From: Molossus alvarezi
Taxonomy: Eukaryota; Chordata; Mammalia; Chiroptera; Molossidae
DNA length: 64,000 nt
Reading direction: 5' to 3'
Assembly: GCA_037176705.1 (NCBI GenBank)
Contig: CM073895.1
Coordinates: 104,606,551 to 104,670,550 of the forward strand
Shown here: piece after piece, positions 1 through 10,954 of the stretch
How positions within the stretch are numbered: position 1 is the stretch's first letter
How the letters are laid out: the number at the start of each line of letters is the position of its first letter
Program-made: the position numbers and the translations under genes
The notes under the pieces: model-generated
Told to the model about the DNA's origin: nothing
Databases searched by the model: none
The model's input: only the letters and a program-made list of their open reading frames with translations

Positions 1-1290
1 AATTGGGTAAAAAGATTCTATTCAATAAATGATGGTGGGAAAACTGGACAGATACATGCAATAAAATGAAACTAGACCACCTCCTTACACCATAGACAAG
101 AATAAACACAAAATGGATTAAAGACTTAAATGTTAGACTCAAAACCAGAAAAACCTACAAGAAAACATAGGCAGACAAGTCTCGGACATTTCTCATATCA
201 ATTATTTTTTCTGCTATATCTCCTTGGTCAAGGAAAACAAAAAATAAATAAATAAATAGGACTACATCAAACTAAAAAAATTTTGCACAGCAAAGGAAGC
301 CATCAACAAAATGAAAAGACAACCCACTGAATGGGAGAACATATCTGCCAATGATACACCTGATAAGGGGTTAGTATCCAAAATTTATAAGGAACTTATG
401 AAACTCAACACCAAAACACAAACAATCTAATTAAGAACTGTGCTAAGGACCTGAATAGACACCTCTCCAAAGAGGACATATGTAAGGATACTCAATGTCA
501 TTAATCAGAGAAATGCAAATTAAAACCACAATGAGATATCACCTCACACTGGTCACAATGGCTGTCCTCAATAAATCAATAAGCCACAAATGTTGGTGAG
601 GATGTGAAGAAAAGCGACCCCTTGTGCACTGCTGGTGGGAATGCAGACTGGTGCAGCCACTGTGGAAAGCAGTATGAAGTTATCTCAAAAAATTAAAAAT
701 GGAATTGCTAATGACCCAGTGATTCCACTTCTGGAAATATATCCAAAGAAACCGAAAACACCAATCAGAATATGTGCACCTCTACGTTCACAGCATCGTT
801 ATTTACAATAGCCAAGATGTGGAAGCAGCTCAGGTGCCCATCAGTAGATGAGTGGATAAAACAGCAGTGGTACATTCACACAAGGGACTACTACTCAGCT
901 GGGGGGGGGGGGGAGAAAAGGAAATCTTATTTTTTGCAATAGCATGCATGGACCTGGAGATTATTATGCTAAGTGAAATAAGCCAGTCAGAGCAAGACAA
1001 GCACCATATCATTTCACTCATATGTGGAACCTAATGAACACAATAAACTAACAGCGTGGAGACAGACTCATGGATACAGAGAACAGACTGACAGCTGTCA
1101 CAGGGAGGGGCTGGGGCCTGGCTGAGCAAGATGAAGGAATTAAGAAAAAAAAAAAAAGACTCGTGGACACAGACAACAATACGGTGACTGCCAGAGGGAA
1201 GGAGGTGTGGGAGAGGAAGACAAGGGTAAAGGGGGGAATAAATGGCGATGGAAGGAGACTTCACTTGGGCTGGAAAAAAAAAAAGAGAGA
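1..1290 (+). mobile_element. LINE-1, 3' part (end of ORF2 and 3' UTR), cut by window start
   Basis: The sequence follows the last part of mammalian L1 ORF2: 'ctattcaataaatgatggtggg' region near 20-40, the 'gcacagcaaaggaagccatcaac' stretch near 285-310, and 'gctggtgggaatgcagactgg' near 631-652, which is a hallmark of L1 ORF2 close to its end. The 3' UTR follows and the element fades into an A-rich stretch near 1272-1283. Reading frames are broken by stops and indels, so it encodes nothing functional. A G-run at about 900-913 sits where related copies in this window (32700s, 57500s) have ordinary sequence. The 5' limit lies outside the window, so I cannot tell whether the copy is full-length. 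The same 3' module recurs at 6366, 30846 and 51268. Confidence 0.9.
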
Positions 1291-3020
1291 GAGATTTAAA
1301 TCAATTTGGCTACTTAAAAGTTCAAGGTATTAAACTTCTTTGGGAAAGTTGTGAAAAGGTATTTATGTACATTCAATTTACCAATTAACATCTCTCGGCA
1401 ATGGAAAGTAAATGTGAAATGACTTGATTAGCAATGGCATGCACAAATATTTTTCTAATACAAGCTGCTATAAGAGAGAAATACAGATTTCTGTTGATTA
1501 CATAGAGAATCAAGAAACACATCGGAAATATCCCGTTTATAAACTAAAAATCCACTGAAATCATTATGGCTGCCCTCAATCATGCTACCGAAGTGGAACA
1601 TACCAAATGACAAGTGACGAGCAGAGAACTCCTCTGTGACCACATCCCAAAGCCAGGTGTGCTGTGCAGGGCACGCCGGACACACGTCCACCAGGCTTTA
1701 GGTTTCCTGCTGTTATTACACCCCGGCTGTGGATATATTATGAACCAATCTGTCCAGTGGCCCTGTGGTTTTTAACTTTCTTCCTGGACCACCCCCTAAA
1801 GGAGTCCCCAAACAGCAGGAAAGGAGGACATGTCATTTCAGGGAGGGTTTGTCTAAGTAACATCCCAGGTTACTGGATGCACTAGGAATGGACTGACATA
1901 ACTCTGAAGTCATTCTGAAACTTGAATTACAATGGGTCATGGTCAAGGCATGTAGCTTTCTGCCTGAGAACAGCGCCAGCTCTTATACCAGTCAGAGCGC
2001 AGGGCACAGGGAAGGTCCAAGATGCGTGGGCAGAGGCCTGCCTCCCTCCTGGGCGCCACTGCCTCCCGCTGGTGCGTGCACACAAACAACCCTCCATGCA
2101 TCATCTCAGGGCTGTGCCGTCACAAAGGTCCTGGCTCCGGTGGGGGGCCAGGGCCCAGGGCCTCCGTTGGAGAAACGTGTTTCCAGGTGCCCTGCCGTTC
2201 CTGCTGTCACACCATCAGGGTGCCGAGAAGGGCCGTCTGGGCAGCAGCATGGCCTCTCCTGTCACTACCTGGAGTCCGAAGGTGCTTGGTGACACGTGGG
2301 GAACCGTGTGGAATAGCTTCCTGCTGGCCTCTCTCGGAACGTTTTTCCTGAAACTGCTTTCCTTCTGCTCGGCCCTCTGCCTCCTGTGCAGGAGCGGAAC
2401 GGACACCGGGGTGCTGCTGGAGCATGGACTTCTCAGGTGGAGCAGACAGTCCTGCAAGGGCCCCGACGGACGCGCAGGGCAGCTGCCAGCCCGGTACAGG
2501 GCACCTTCTGCGCTCCCTCCAGCTGGCCGCACCTGGCACTCCTGGGGGTTGTGCCCGCGACTGCTTCTGCGCCCAGAGGCAGCCTGCCCACCGTCCTCCT
2601 GGATCCTGCCAGCAGCGCTTTGCTCTGTAGGGATGTGAGAGCTGCTTCCTGTACCCGAATCCCATTGCAGCTGGTGTGAGCCTGTCTGTCAGGGCAGTGA
2701 GCCATCCCAGAGCCACCCCTCAGTCTGAACTGCCTGGACCCAGTGAGAAATCCACACACACTGTGCGGAACGCGCAAGGAGCACAAGGCTGGGAGCAGCC
2801 CAAGGGCGGAGCTCAGGGCGCCTGCCCGCCCCAGGCCTGCCGGGACTTCTTTCTGCCTGGTCACGTGCACTTGTCTGAATTGGAGCTTCCTCAGACCCTG
2901 CCACTTCTGCAACTCTGAGGGCTGCACAGGGGGCGCTGCCTGGAGTGTGGTCCTCTCCAGTCTCAGCCACACGCTGCGCAAGAAGGAATGGCACTGAGGG
3001 AAGCCCGCATACGGGCGCAC
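1291..3020. other. Single-copy non-coding DNA
   Basis: The first half (to about 1900) is AT-rich with no repeat I recognise; the second half is GC-rich. Open frames of up to 238 codons occur at 1922-2638 on the plus strand and 2207-3129 on the minus strand, but they overlap on both strands, are rich in Arg, Pro and Ala as expected of GC-rich random sequence, and match no family I know. No gene is called. Confidence 0.5.
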
Positions 3021-3232
3021 CAGGCCTGCGTACCAAGGCCTGCACACGGAGGCGCGCACCAGGCCTGCGTACCAAGGCCTGCACACGGAGGCGCGCACCA
3101 GGCCTGCGTGCGTACCAAGGCCTGCACACGGGGGCGCGCCAGGCCTGCGTACCTAGGCCTGCACACGGGGGCGCGCCAGGCCTGCGTACCTAGGCCTGCA
3201 CACGGGGGCGCGCACCAGGCCTGCACATGGGT
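3021..3232. repeat. Minisatellite, 39-bp unit, about 5.5 copies
   Basis: The unit begins 'caggcctgcgtaccaaggcc' and ends 'ggcgcgcac'. Units at 3021 and 3060 are exact; later units vary in 'taccaagg' versus 'tacctagg' and in 'ggag' versus 'gggg', and some are shortened. Within a unit the half 'aggcctgc' occurs twice, so the 39-mer probably arose from an older duplication of about 20 bp. CpG-rich and likely variable in copy number. Confidence 0.9.
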
Positions 3233-3964
3233 GGGCATATCAAGGCCGCCAGGGCTTTCTGCTCCATCCTTTGCCCTCAGTTCAGCTCACTGGCAGCGGC
3301 AGGCGGGGTGGGGAGCGCCTTACACAGTGTGTCTGGGCAACCCCAGCACCTTCTCAGGAGATCGACACTCCTGTTCTATCCATTGCCTTATAAATGTTCA
3401 CCGGCCCCTGCGAGGAGACTCATTGGAAAACGCACGTTTAGGGACAGTGATACCCTTGTGAGCAGTAAACAAAACAGGCCCTCCAGCCCGTCTGGAGATT
3501 GTACACCGAGCCTCAGTGGAAAGGCTTCCCCCTTACTAGCACCCACCAGACTGAAGGAAAAGACCGTCCACAAATGTCACAGCTCCAGGAACTAACCCAG
3601 GAGCAGCTCTCCCCCCACCCCCACTCCTTCCTAAGGGACTGATGCAATCAAAATAATCAACGTATTTTCGGCGCGATTTCCCTGCAAGGCCCCAGATACC
3701 GCTCAGAAAACACCCAGTGGAGACTCCCAAGTGACCAGATATCTTGATAAACCAGGAAATGAACAGACGACACGCTCCTTTTATAAGCTGGTGCTGCTCT
3801 TACAGACAGGACGGAAGCCTGCCAGGAGGCTTTTAGTTCTGACCTGTCCCCTCAGCAGCTTCCCGTGTCTTCTCAAGGTGTGTCCTAAGACTGTCTTCTC
3901 AAGGTGTGTCCTAAGACTGCTCCGGGCAGCGCTCTTCCCGGCACCGCCCATCTGCAGCTGCACG
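3233..3964. other. Single-copy DNA with a 24-bp direct duplication
   Basis: No gene or known repeat recognised. At about 3870-3919 the words 'tcttctcaaggtgtgtcc' and 'taagactg' occur twice in tandem (24-bp period). Confidence 0.4.
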
Positions 3965-4131
3965 GGGTGGGGGGGGCGTCTCTGCTCCCACGGGGGTAGG
4001 GGCAGTCCCTGCTCACATGGGGGGGGGGGGGGACAGTCTCTGCTCGCACGGGGGGGGGCAGTCTCTGCTCGCACGGGGGGGGGGGGCAGTCTCTGCTCGC
4101 ACGGGGGTGGGGGCAGTCTCTGCTCGCCTAG
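3965..4131. repeat. G-rich minisatellite with long G-runs
   Basis: About five copies of 'cagtctctgctcgcacg' separated by G-runs of 8 to 14 bases (for example 4019-4032 and 4076-4087). The spacer length between copies is set by the G-run, so unit length varies from about 25 to 31 bp. The plus strand fits the G-quadruplex pattern. Confidence 0.9.
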
Positions 4132-4520
4132 CTGCCGCCCTGGCACCCAGGTGAAACCGAGCGCCTGCCCGCAGAGCGGTTCTCCCGCATGCCCGCTGAC
4201 CTCGGCCTGTCACCATTCGCAAGTATGGGGCTGACGGGGCAGGGACTGCAGGCCTTGCTCTGAGGGAGGTCCAGCAGGTCACGAAGAAAGCTGGGACGCT
4301 GGCTGCAGCTGGCCCTTCACATCCACTGACTTGACAGGGATCATTCTGTTAACCCCGTGCCCTCAGGGCTCCGGCCCAGTATTGGATGCTCCACCCTGGG
4401 CAAGGTTTCTGAGTCCCTGCTGTTCAGAGGACTCGGAGCTGAGTGCTGTGTCCTGCTGACTGCCCTTGGTGAGCCTTTCCAGGGCTGGTTCAGCTCTGCT
4501 GGGCATGCTGCCCGGCGTGG
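4132..4520. other. Single-copy GC-rich DNA
   Basis: No recognised gene or repeat. Confidence 0.4.
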
Positions 4521-4720
4521 GGGGTGGCTGCTGCTCCGCGGGCCTGGGGGGGGGCCCCGCGTGGGTGTGGGGGGTGGCTGCTGCTCCGCGGGCCTGGGGG
4601 GGGGCCCCGCGTGGGTGTGGGGGGGTGGCGCCTGCTCCGCGGACCTGGGGGGACCCCGCGTGGGTGTGGGGGGGTGGCGGCCGCTCCTCAGACCTGGGGG
4701 GACCTCGGGTGGGCGTGGGG
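4521..4720. repeat. Minisatellite, 50-bp unit, four copies
   Basis: Units start 'ggggtggctgctgctccgcg' at 4521 and 4571 (identical for 50 bp), then two diverged copies from 4621 and about 4670 with 'gcgcctgctc' and 'gcggccgctc'. Each contains G-runs of five to nine bases and 'cgcgtgggtgtgg'. The first two being identical and the last two diverged suggests recent expansion at the left end. Confidence 0.9.
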
Positions 4721-5085
4721 AGGCGGGGCTGCTCAGGAGTGGGACTGGCGCTGTTAGGAAGTGGATTTCAGGCCGGGTGAAGGCCGTTCGGGGACAAATG
4801 CTCCACCCGCGCCCCCGTTCTCTGAGACCGGCCCCACCCGCGGCACCAGAGGCCAGCGCCACGCTGACGGCCGGCCGGGAGACACAGCGCCTGGAGCCCG
4901 GGACCACGCCTCCTGGGCGCCCGCCCTGCGTCTGAGCACCGTTCACTGAAACCACGGCATCCTGTGTGCAGCACTGAGGGCGAGACCGTCCGAACTAAAC
5001 AGTGGCTGGGCCGGAGGGGCGAAGCCTCGCCCTAGAACCAAACAGGAACTCCCTCTCGCCCTGCTGGGGCCACCGACCCCCCACA
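4721..5085. other. GC- and CpG-rich single-copy DNA
   Basis: CpG is frequent between about 4760 and 4920. No gene recognised. Confidence 0.35.
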
Positions 5086-5250
5086 CCGGCCCCTCACACC
5101 GCCCTCCCACACCAGGCTCTCCCCACAGCACCCCCACACACCGGGCTCCCCCCACACCGGGCTCTCCCCATAGCGCCCCCCACACCAGGCACCCCCCACA
5201 CCGGGCTCCCCCCACACCGGGCTCCCCGACACAGGGCCCCCCTCCACACA
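5086..5250. repeat. C-rich minisatellite
   Basis: Imperfect copies of 'cacaccgggctcccccca', with variants 'cacaccaggctctcccc' and 'catagcgccccc'; unit near 17-21 bp. The minus strand is G-rich. Confidence 0.85.
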
Positions 5251-5330
5251 GGACCCCTGTCGCTCAGAGAGCAGGGGCTTCATCGGAGCCTGGGGGAGAC
5301 CCCACATGTCCTTGGCTACAGTGGGGTTAA

Positions 5331-5345
5331 AATTAAGGAGATCAG
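5331..5345 (+). repeat. Target-site duplication of the SINE at 5346 (left copy)
   Basis: AATTAAGGAGATCAG at 5331-5345 is repeated exactly at 5609-5623, just after the A-tail. Confidence 0.9.
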
Positions 5346-5608
5346 CCCTGGCCGGTTTGGCTCAGCGGTTAGAGCGTCCGCCTGCGGTCCGGAGAGACCC
5401 GGGTTCGGTTCCCGCTAAGGGCACGTACCTCGGTTGCAGTTTGTCCCCGGCCCTGGTTGGTCGTGCGGGTGGCGACCACTCGATGTGTCCCTTTCACATC
5501 GATGTTTCCCTCTCTCTCTCTTCCTCTCTCTCCCTCCCACTCTGTCTGTACAAAAAATGGAAAAATGTCCTCGGATGAGGATTAAAAAAAAAAAAAAAAA
5601 AAAAAAAA
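5346..5608 (+). mobile_element. VES-type SINE, full length, young-looking
   Basis: tRNA-derived bat SINE. The head is 'ccctggccggtttggctcag', with the Pol III A box near 5354-5372 and a B box-like 'gggttcggttcccg' near 5400-5413. The body runs through 'cactcgatgtgtccctttca', a CT-rich tail, 'ggaaaaatgtcctcggatga' and a long A-tail (about 5583-5608). It is flanked by a perfect 15-bp duplication (5331-5345 and 5609-5623), so both boundaries are secure. The intact long A-tail and perfect duplication argue for a recent insertion. It belongs to the same variant group as copies at 39662, 53082, 54333 and 62935. Confidence 0.95.
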
Positions 5609-5623
5609 AATTAAGGAGATCAG

Positions 5624-6365
5624 ATAACCCAGTTCCAATTGCATGCAGAGACCACCTAACTTCCCCTCCAACTCTGGATTGCTGCTGGGGGGGGCGGGCG
5701 ACAGTGAAACCTGGCGCTTGTGAAAAGAAGGAATTTAGGAGCTTCGATGACTGTCTCAAGGGATCACTTCCCTGGGCCAGTGAGGGCACCAAGGTGGCAT
5801 CCTCCTGGGCTCACAGTGGCTGCCACCACACCGGCCAGGCCGAACCAGTTGTTCAGGGGGATCCCCACACCACGAGCTCTCCTGTGGGCTCTCTGGGCTT
5901 TGGAGGGTGAAGAGCATCTGAGACCCTCAGGACCCGAGACCTTCTGAAGCCCTGTAAGCGGAGACTCACCCTTCTGTCCCCAGCAGTGCTGGGGGTGTGG
6001 CCTGGTGTCACTGCCCAGTCTGGAGGTGAACCCCTGTCTCCTCTGTCTTGGGGACCCCCTTCTGCAGTCTGCTCTGTCCTCAATCTGAGTGAGGACAACA
6101 GGGGAGCAGCAAATGCCAGCCACCCTCTCACACAGGAGTGTGCGTGAGGGATAAACACCCGCTGGGCTGAGCCACTGAGACCCAGCGTTGTAAGGCAGCC
6201 TGACCTTTCCAACCTGACTGGTGCATCAGGGGTTTGTTTGCATTGATTACAAAAGATGCCGCAAAGGCCTCCAGAATTCAGATATGCCAAACGGATACAT
6301 GTAGCAACGTAAAGTTTCACAGCCCAAACCACGGGTCCCCTGTAGCAGGGACAGCTTTGGCGGAA
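5624..6365. other. Single-copy DNA
   Basis: No recognised gene or repeat. Short frames on both strands overlap and show no family resemblance. Confidence 0.4.
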
Positions 6366-7330
6366 GACATGTGGATGGCCAACAGATATACAAAACGATG
6401 CTCAACTTCGCTAGTATCAGGAAATGCAAATCATTAGAATGGCTGTTATCAACCAGACAAGAAACAGCACACGGTGGAGAGAGGGTGGAGAAAAGGGAAC
6501 CCTCGTGCTCTGTTGGTGGGAATGCAGACTGGTGCAGCCACTGTGGAAAACAGCATGATGTTCCTCAAAAAATTAAGAATAGAACTACAGCCCAGCCAGT
6601 GTGGCCCAGTGGACTGGGCGTCATCCTACGGACTGAGAGGTCCTGGTTCGATTCCTGGTCAGGGCACATGCCCAGGTGCTGGCTCGATCCCCAGTAGAGG
6701 GCGTGAAGGAGGCAGCCGATTGATGCTTCTCTCTCACATCGTTTCTCTCTCTCTACCTTCCTCTCTTTCTAAAAGAAAAAAATTCAATAAAAACATGTTA
6801 AAAAAAAAAAAAAGAACTACAGTATGACCCAGCAAACCCCCTTCTGGGTATCTATCTAAACAACGTAAAAACACTTATTGGTAAAGACACATGCCCCCAT
6901 ATATACACTGCAGTACTATTCACAGCAGCACAGACGGACACACTGTCCTTGGACGGAGGAGGGACGAAGGAGCCGCGGTGCAGGGACACAGCGGAGCACA
7001 CGCAGGAACACGGAACACCGCCGGCTCAGACAACGGGTGGGCCTTGAGAACATCATACTTCCTGAACCAAGTCAGACACAGGACAAGAACCACATGGTTT
7101 CACTCACGCGTGTGATATAAAAACAGAAGGCAGCAAACTACCAGACACAGAGAGGTGGTTCCAGAGCGGAGGGAGGCGGAGGATGGAGAGGTAAAGGGGC
7201 CAAATGTATGGCGATGGAAGGAGACCGATTCGGGTGGTGAGCACACAGATGTCCCATAACAGCGCTGTACACCTGAGATGTATACACTGCTACCAACAAA
7301 CGTCATCCCCAAATTTAATTAAAAACGAAA
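6366..7330 (+). mobile_element. LINE-1 3' fragment, split by a SINE
   Basis: L1 ORF2 3' sequence starts near 6366 ('ggccaacagatatacaaaac') and includes 'gttggtgggaatgcagactgg' near 6512. It resumes after the SINE at 6823 with the 'tatgacccagcaa' block and runs into the 3' UTR, ending near 7325 after 'catccccaaatttaatt'. It is more diverged than the copies at 30846 and 51268. No open frame survives. Confidence 0.85.
6591..6812 (+). mobile_element. VES-type SINE nested in the L1
   Basis: The head 'cccagccagtgtggcccagt', B box-like 'tggttcgattcctggtc' and CT-rich tail end in 'aattcaataaaaaca' and an A-run. It is bounded by AGAACTACAG at 6581-6590 and 6813-6822. Removing the element and one duplication restores a continuous L1. 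This is the 'caataaa'-ending kind of SINE, unlike the copy at 5346. Confidence 0.95.
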
Positions 7331-8035
7331 AGAAACTTGCTCCTGCCTCTCTGTCGACAGTGGGGGAGGGGAAGAAAGTGGCAGAACCTTCCGACTCTGG
7401 AAAGGGCTACAGGGGTTGGCATCATGGGCTTCCTGCCAGAACCCGAGTCACGTGGTCTAGACTTGGGACACCTGGCTCAGGGAGAGGCTGAGGGACAACA
7501 CATCTGGCCCCAAAGCTTCAGCAGCTATTTGTGAGAACATCCCTGAGAGCAAATCTCTGGCTCGAACTTTTCAAATATCCTGAAGAGGCCAGACAGGGCC
7601 AGAAGGATATCGAGAAAGGTGCGCTGCCCCGGCCAGCGGGGCTGAGGGCGGCGTCTCCTGCCCCAGAGGCCACCAGCTCCATCCCCCGTCCGGGCACAGG
7701 CCTGGCTGCAGGCTCCACGCGTCCCCGCAGGGGCGTGCAGGGGCAGCCGCCGGGTGTCCCACTCTCACATGGGTGCTCCCTCCACCGCTCTCCTGTCCTC
7801 TCTAAGGTCAGTGCAAACACACTTTGCGGAATGTTTTAGAGATGTGTCTGTGGGCCACCCCTCCCAGAAAGAAGAACAGCTTAGCAGATGCCCTGTGGTC
7901 AAGGGCCTTTTACCTCCCTCCGCCCGGAGGTCACCGAGTTCCTCTGAAGGACTGGCTGAGCCTCTGTGCAAAGGAACAGCCAGCGTGGTCTGTGCCTGGC
8001 CTGGGTCAGGGAGAGCGTGTGCAAGGAGGGAGACT
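7331..8035. other. Single-copy DNA
   Basis: No gene or repeat recognised; GC-rich in the middle (7630-7750). Confidence 0.4.
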
Positions 8036-8245
8036 GTGTGTGCACGCACCCACCTACCACACACATGGCAATGCGTGCACACACGTATGAACACACACAC
8101 CCAAACAAGCACACATCACACGCCATACACATACCCTCCAACACACACATGTAGACACATACCCTCTATATTCACCACGCATGTGCACAGACACCACACA
8201 GGTGGAGACACACCACATACACTGTGCACACACACGAAAGGCAAG
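8036..8245. repeat. Imperfect CA-rich tract
   Basis: Alternating CA with interruptions such as 'acacatgtagacacatac' and 'ccacacatggcaatgcgtg'. The purine-pyrimidine alternation suits Z-DNA. Its complement-like counterpart lies at 47996-48200. Confidence 0.8.
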
Positions 8246-9210
8246 TATGTACAGAGGTGCATGCTTCTGTACATGCTTCCGCATGCTTCCTTGAGACGTG
8301 TGCACACGGAGACCAGGACAATCCCCCTGCCACTTACCTTCAGACAAATGCATGGCCTAAAGCAAGTAAGTGGGCATTCTCCCAGTACTGAAATAGCAGT
8401 TGTGACTCCCTGAGAACAGACTGCTGGACACTTCACACAACCTTATTTAGTGCTCAAGACTCAAAGTCTCTCGTCCCCCCTTGAGAAGAACCAGGGGCAG
8501 GGAGCTGCCCGCACTCCCAAGGTGGCAAAGCCAGGGCCGGCTGCTGCCCTTCACGGGCACCGACCCCGACCAGCAGCCTGCAGGGTCAGGAGGGGCGCGG
8601 AGACCAGGGCACTCTGAGAGCTGTGCCAAGCCAGCAGGGCCGGGAGGTCACACACGCATGGGGAAGAAGGCTGTGGGCAGGGCCCTGTGGAGTCCCGAGT
8701 CCCGGAGAGTCTGCGGTCTGCCGGGTTTCCAGGCAGGTGAAGGAGGAAGAGGATGACGAGAGAGGAAGAAGAGCTTCCCGCTGCATTTTCACGGTCACTC
8801 CCTAGCTGCCCTGTGGAGTGGATGCCCAGACTGCCTGGACCTGCAGACCTGTCCTCACTGGCCAGTGGGGCACAGACATCCACACAGTCACCGCTGCAGC
8901 GTTCCTCAGGGCACCACCCCACCCTGTGGCCACGGACACGCCACCCTGTAGAAGTTCCCCGGCACAGGCTCACTGCCCGGGCAGGGGCCACGGCGCTGTG
9001 CCACCCCCGGGCACGAGCATCCTCTGGACTGTGCGCTGGCACAGAGTGAACAAGCAGATGACCCTGCCTGTCCCAGCTCTCTGTCTACTCCTCCTGAGCT
9101 GGCTCTGCACACCCCACGTGTCCCTCGGCCGTCCTGCAGTGTCACTCCAGGCTTTCGGACGCGCTCAGCCTGGCCGCACCCACTGGGCGGTCGGCATTTC
9201 CTTCGGTCAG
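8246..9210. other. Single-copy DNA
   Basis: No gene recognised. A 298-codon plus-strand frame (8818-9714) crosses this region and the next minisatellite; its second half is repeat-encoded and its first half matches no family I know. Confidence 0.4.
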
Positions 9211-9495
9211 CACGTCAGCCCACCCGCGGCCCTGCCCCTTCCCACGTCAGCCCACGCGCGGCCCTGCCCCCCCCCACATCAGCCCACGCGCGGCCCTGCC
9301 CCCCCACGTCAGCCCACCCGCGGCCCTGCCCCTTCCCACGTCAGCCCACGCGCGGCCCTGCCCCCCTCCCACGTCAGCCCACGCGCGGCCCTGCCCCCTC
9401 CCACGTCAGCCCACGTGCGGCCCTGCCCCCTTCCCACGTCACCCCACGCGCGGCCCTGCCCCCTCCCACGTCACCCCACGCGCGGCCCTGTCCCC
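9211..9495. repeat. Minisatellite, 30-33 bp unit, nine copies
   Basis: Units start 'cacgtcagcccacgcgcggc' and end in 'cctgcccc' plus a variable C/T run. Starts fall at 9211, 9243, 9275, 9305, 9337, 9370, 9402, 9435 and 9467. Length differences come from the C-run. Variants include 'cccg' for 'gcgc' and 'accc' for 'agcc' in the last two copies. Each unit has several CpGs. Confidence 0.95.
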
Positions 9496-10711
9496 CACTG
9501 GGGCCAACAGCAGAGCAGTGTGCAAAGAAAGGGTTGCTGCACGGTCGCTTTTCATCCCCGTTATTCAGATCATTCCACAAAGAACCAGCTCTTAGATCCC
9601 TCGAGTCCAGGGCACAGAAGCGTCTTATCACCCAAGGTGTCCTGCCAGTCCCGTGAGGGACATTCGGGAAATGAAAAGCAGCTTCACCCCCTGGTGATTC
9701 TGAGCTCCCCCTGAGGAGCAGTCTCCCGTCCTGGGAGCGCAAGCCACAGGCTGGGGGTGAATCACGGCGATGGCCGACGCCCCTCGGGTGGCCCTGTGGG
9801 CAATCTCAAGTGCACGGAGGATCTTCCGAGTCAAGCTCATTCCCGCACAGTAGTTACAGCAGTGACCCAAACAGGAAAATCTCTCTGCTGGTCCTCCAAC
9901 GTCAGAGGGCAACAGCAGACAGCAACAAAAGCTACAAATAAAATACAGAGAAGGCGAAACGGTAGGACGTCCCTGGAAATCAGCGAGGGGAAGAGAACAG
10001 GGCTACTTGGAGGAGGCGGGTGTACGTGTGAGTGGAGTGATCAGGGAAGGCCCCACTGACCAGGAGGCATGGGGGAGGGGAGAGACCCAAGGCTGGGCAC
10101 AGCATGTGCAAATGTCCTGGGGTGGGAGCCTGCCGGTGAGTGGCAGCAGGGCGGGCTGTGGTCGGGGGAAAGGGCACTGGAGGGGTGACCAGGCCCTCGC
10201 AGGCTCTGGCTTTTTCTGACCGTGATGGGGGGCACTAGACTGGCATAATCTGACTCCTGTTTCAGGACCGCTCTGGCCTGTGTGGAGATACACACAGAAG
10301 CAGGGGAGAAGCAGGGGAGTCGGGAGGCAGCTCCACCATCCAGGGAAGAAGAGGCACTGGCCAGAGGAGGTGAGACGGTGGTATTTGAGGGGAGAGCTGA
10401 CAGGGGATCCAGTGCAGGGGGTCCTAGGACTCCTCAGTCACTGACCTCCAGATGGCCGTCCCCTGGCACTGGACCTGAGTCCTGGGAGGAGCGCCTGACC
10501 AGTGCCCCTGCTGGCCACCTGGACTCACCCCACCAGGCCTCACAGTGCAGGTGGCCAAGGCCACGGTGGGCTCATCGCCCTGAGGAAAGGAAGCCGCACA
10601 TCTGTCTGCTCAGCCCACCCTCAGAAGTGGCCTGAGAGAAGACCCTCCTTCTGTGGCCCGAAGGCACGGGGTCCGAGGCAGACACCACGACTCTGCTGAC
10701 CATGCAGAAAC
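9496..10711. other. Single-copy DNA
   Basis: No gene or transposon recognised. Confidence 0.4.
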
Positions 10712-10723
10712 CTGACCAGGAGT

Positions 10724-10945
10724 GCCCGGCCGGTGTGGCTCAGTGGACTGAGTGCTGTCCCATGGACTGAGAGGTCCCAGTTCAATTCCCAGTCAGGGCA
10801 CATGCCCAGGCTGTGGGCCCGATCCCCAGTGGGGGCGTGCAGGGGGCGGCCGATGGATGTTTCTCTCTCACATCGGTTTCAATCTCTCTCTCTCTCTCTT
10901 CCTCTCTTGCTAAAAAAAATCAATAAACACACATTTGAAAAAAAT
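10724..10945 (+). mobile_element. VES-type SINE
   Basis: The head 'gcccggccggtgtggctcag', B box-like 'cagttcaattcccagtc', 'cccagtgggggcgtgcaggg', CT-rich tail and 'caataaacacac' end are all present. The flanks share CTGACCAGG (10712-10720 and 10946-10954), a probable duplication with three extra bases on the left. Confidence 0.93.
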
Positions 10946-10954
10946 CTGACCAGG

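Noticed and set aside
5346..5430. tRNA gene (A and B box present)
   Set aside because: This is the tRNA-derived head of a VES SINE: the rest of the cloverleaf is not kept, and an A-tail and duplication flank the whole element.
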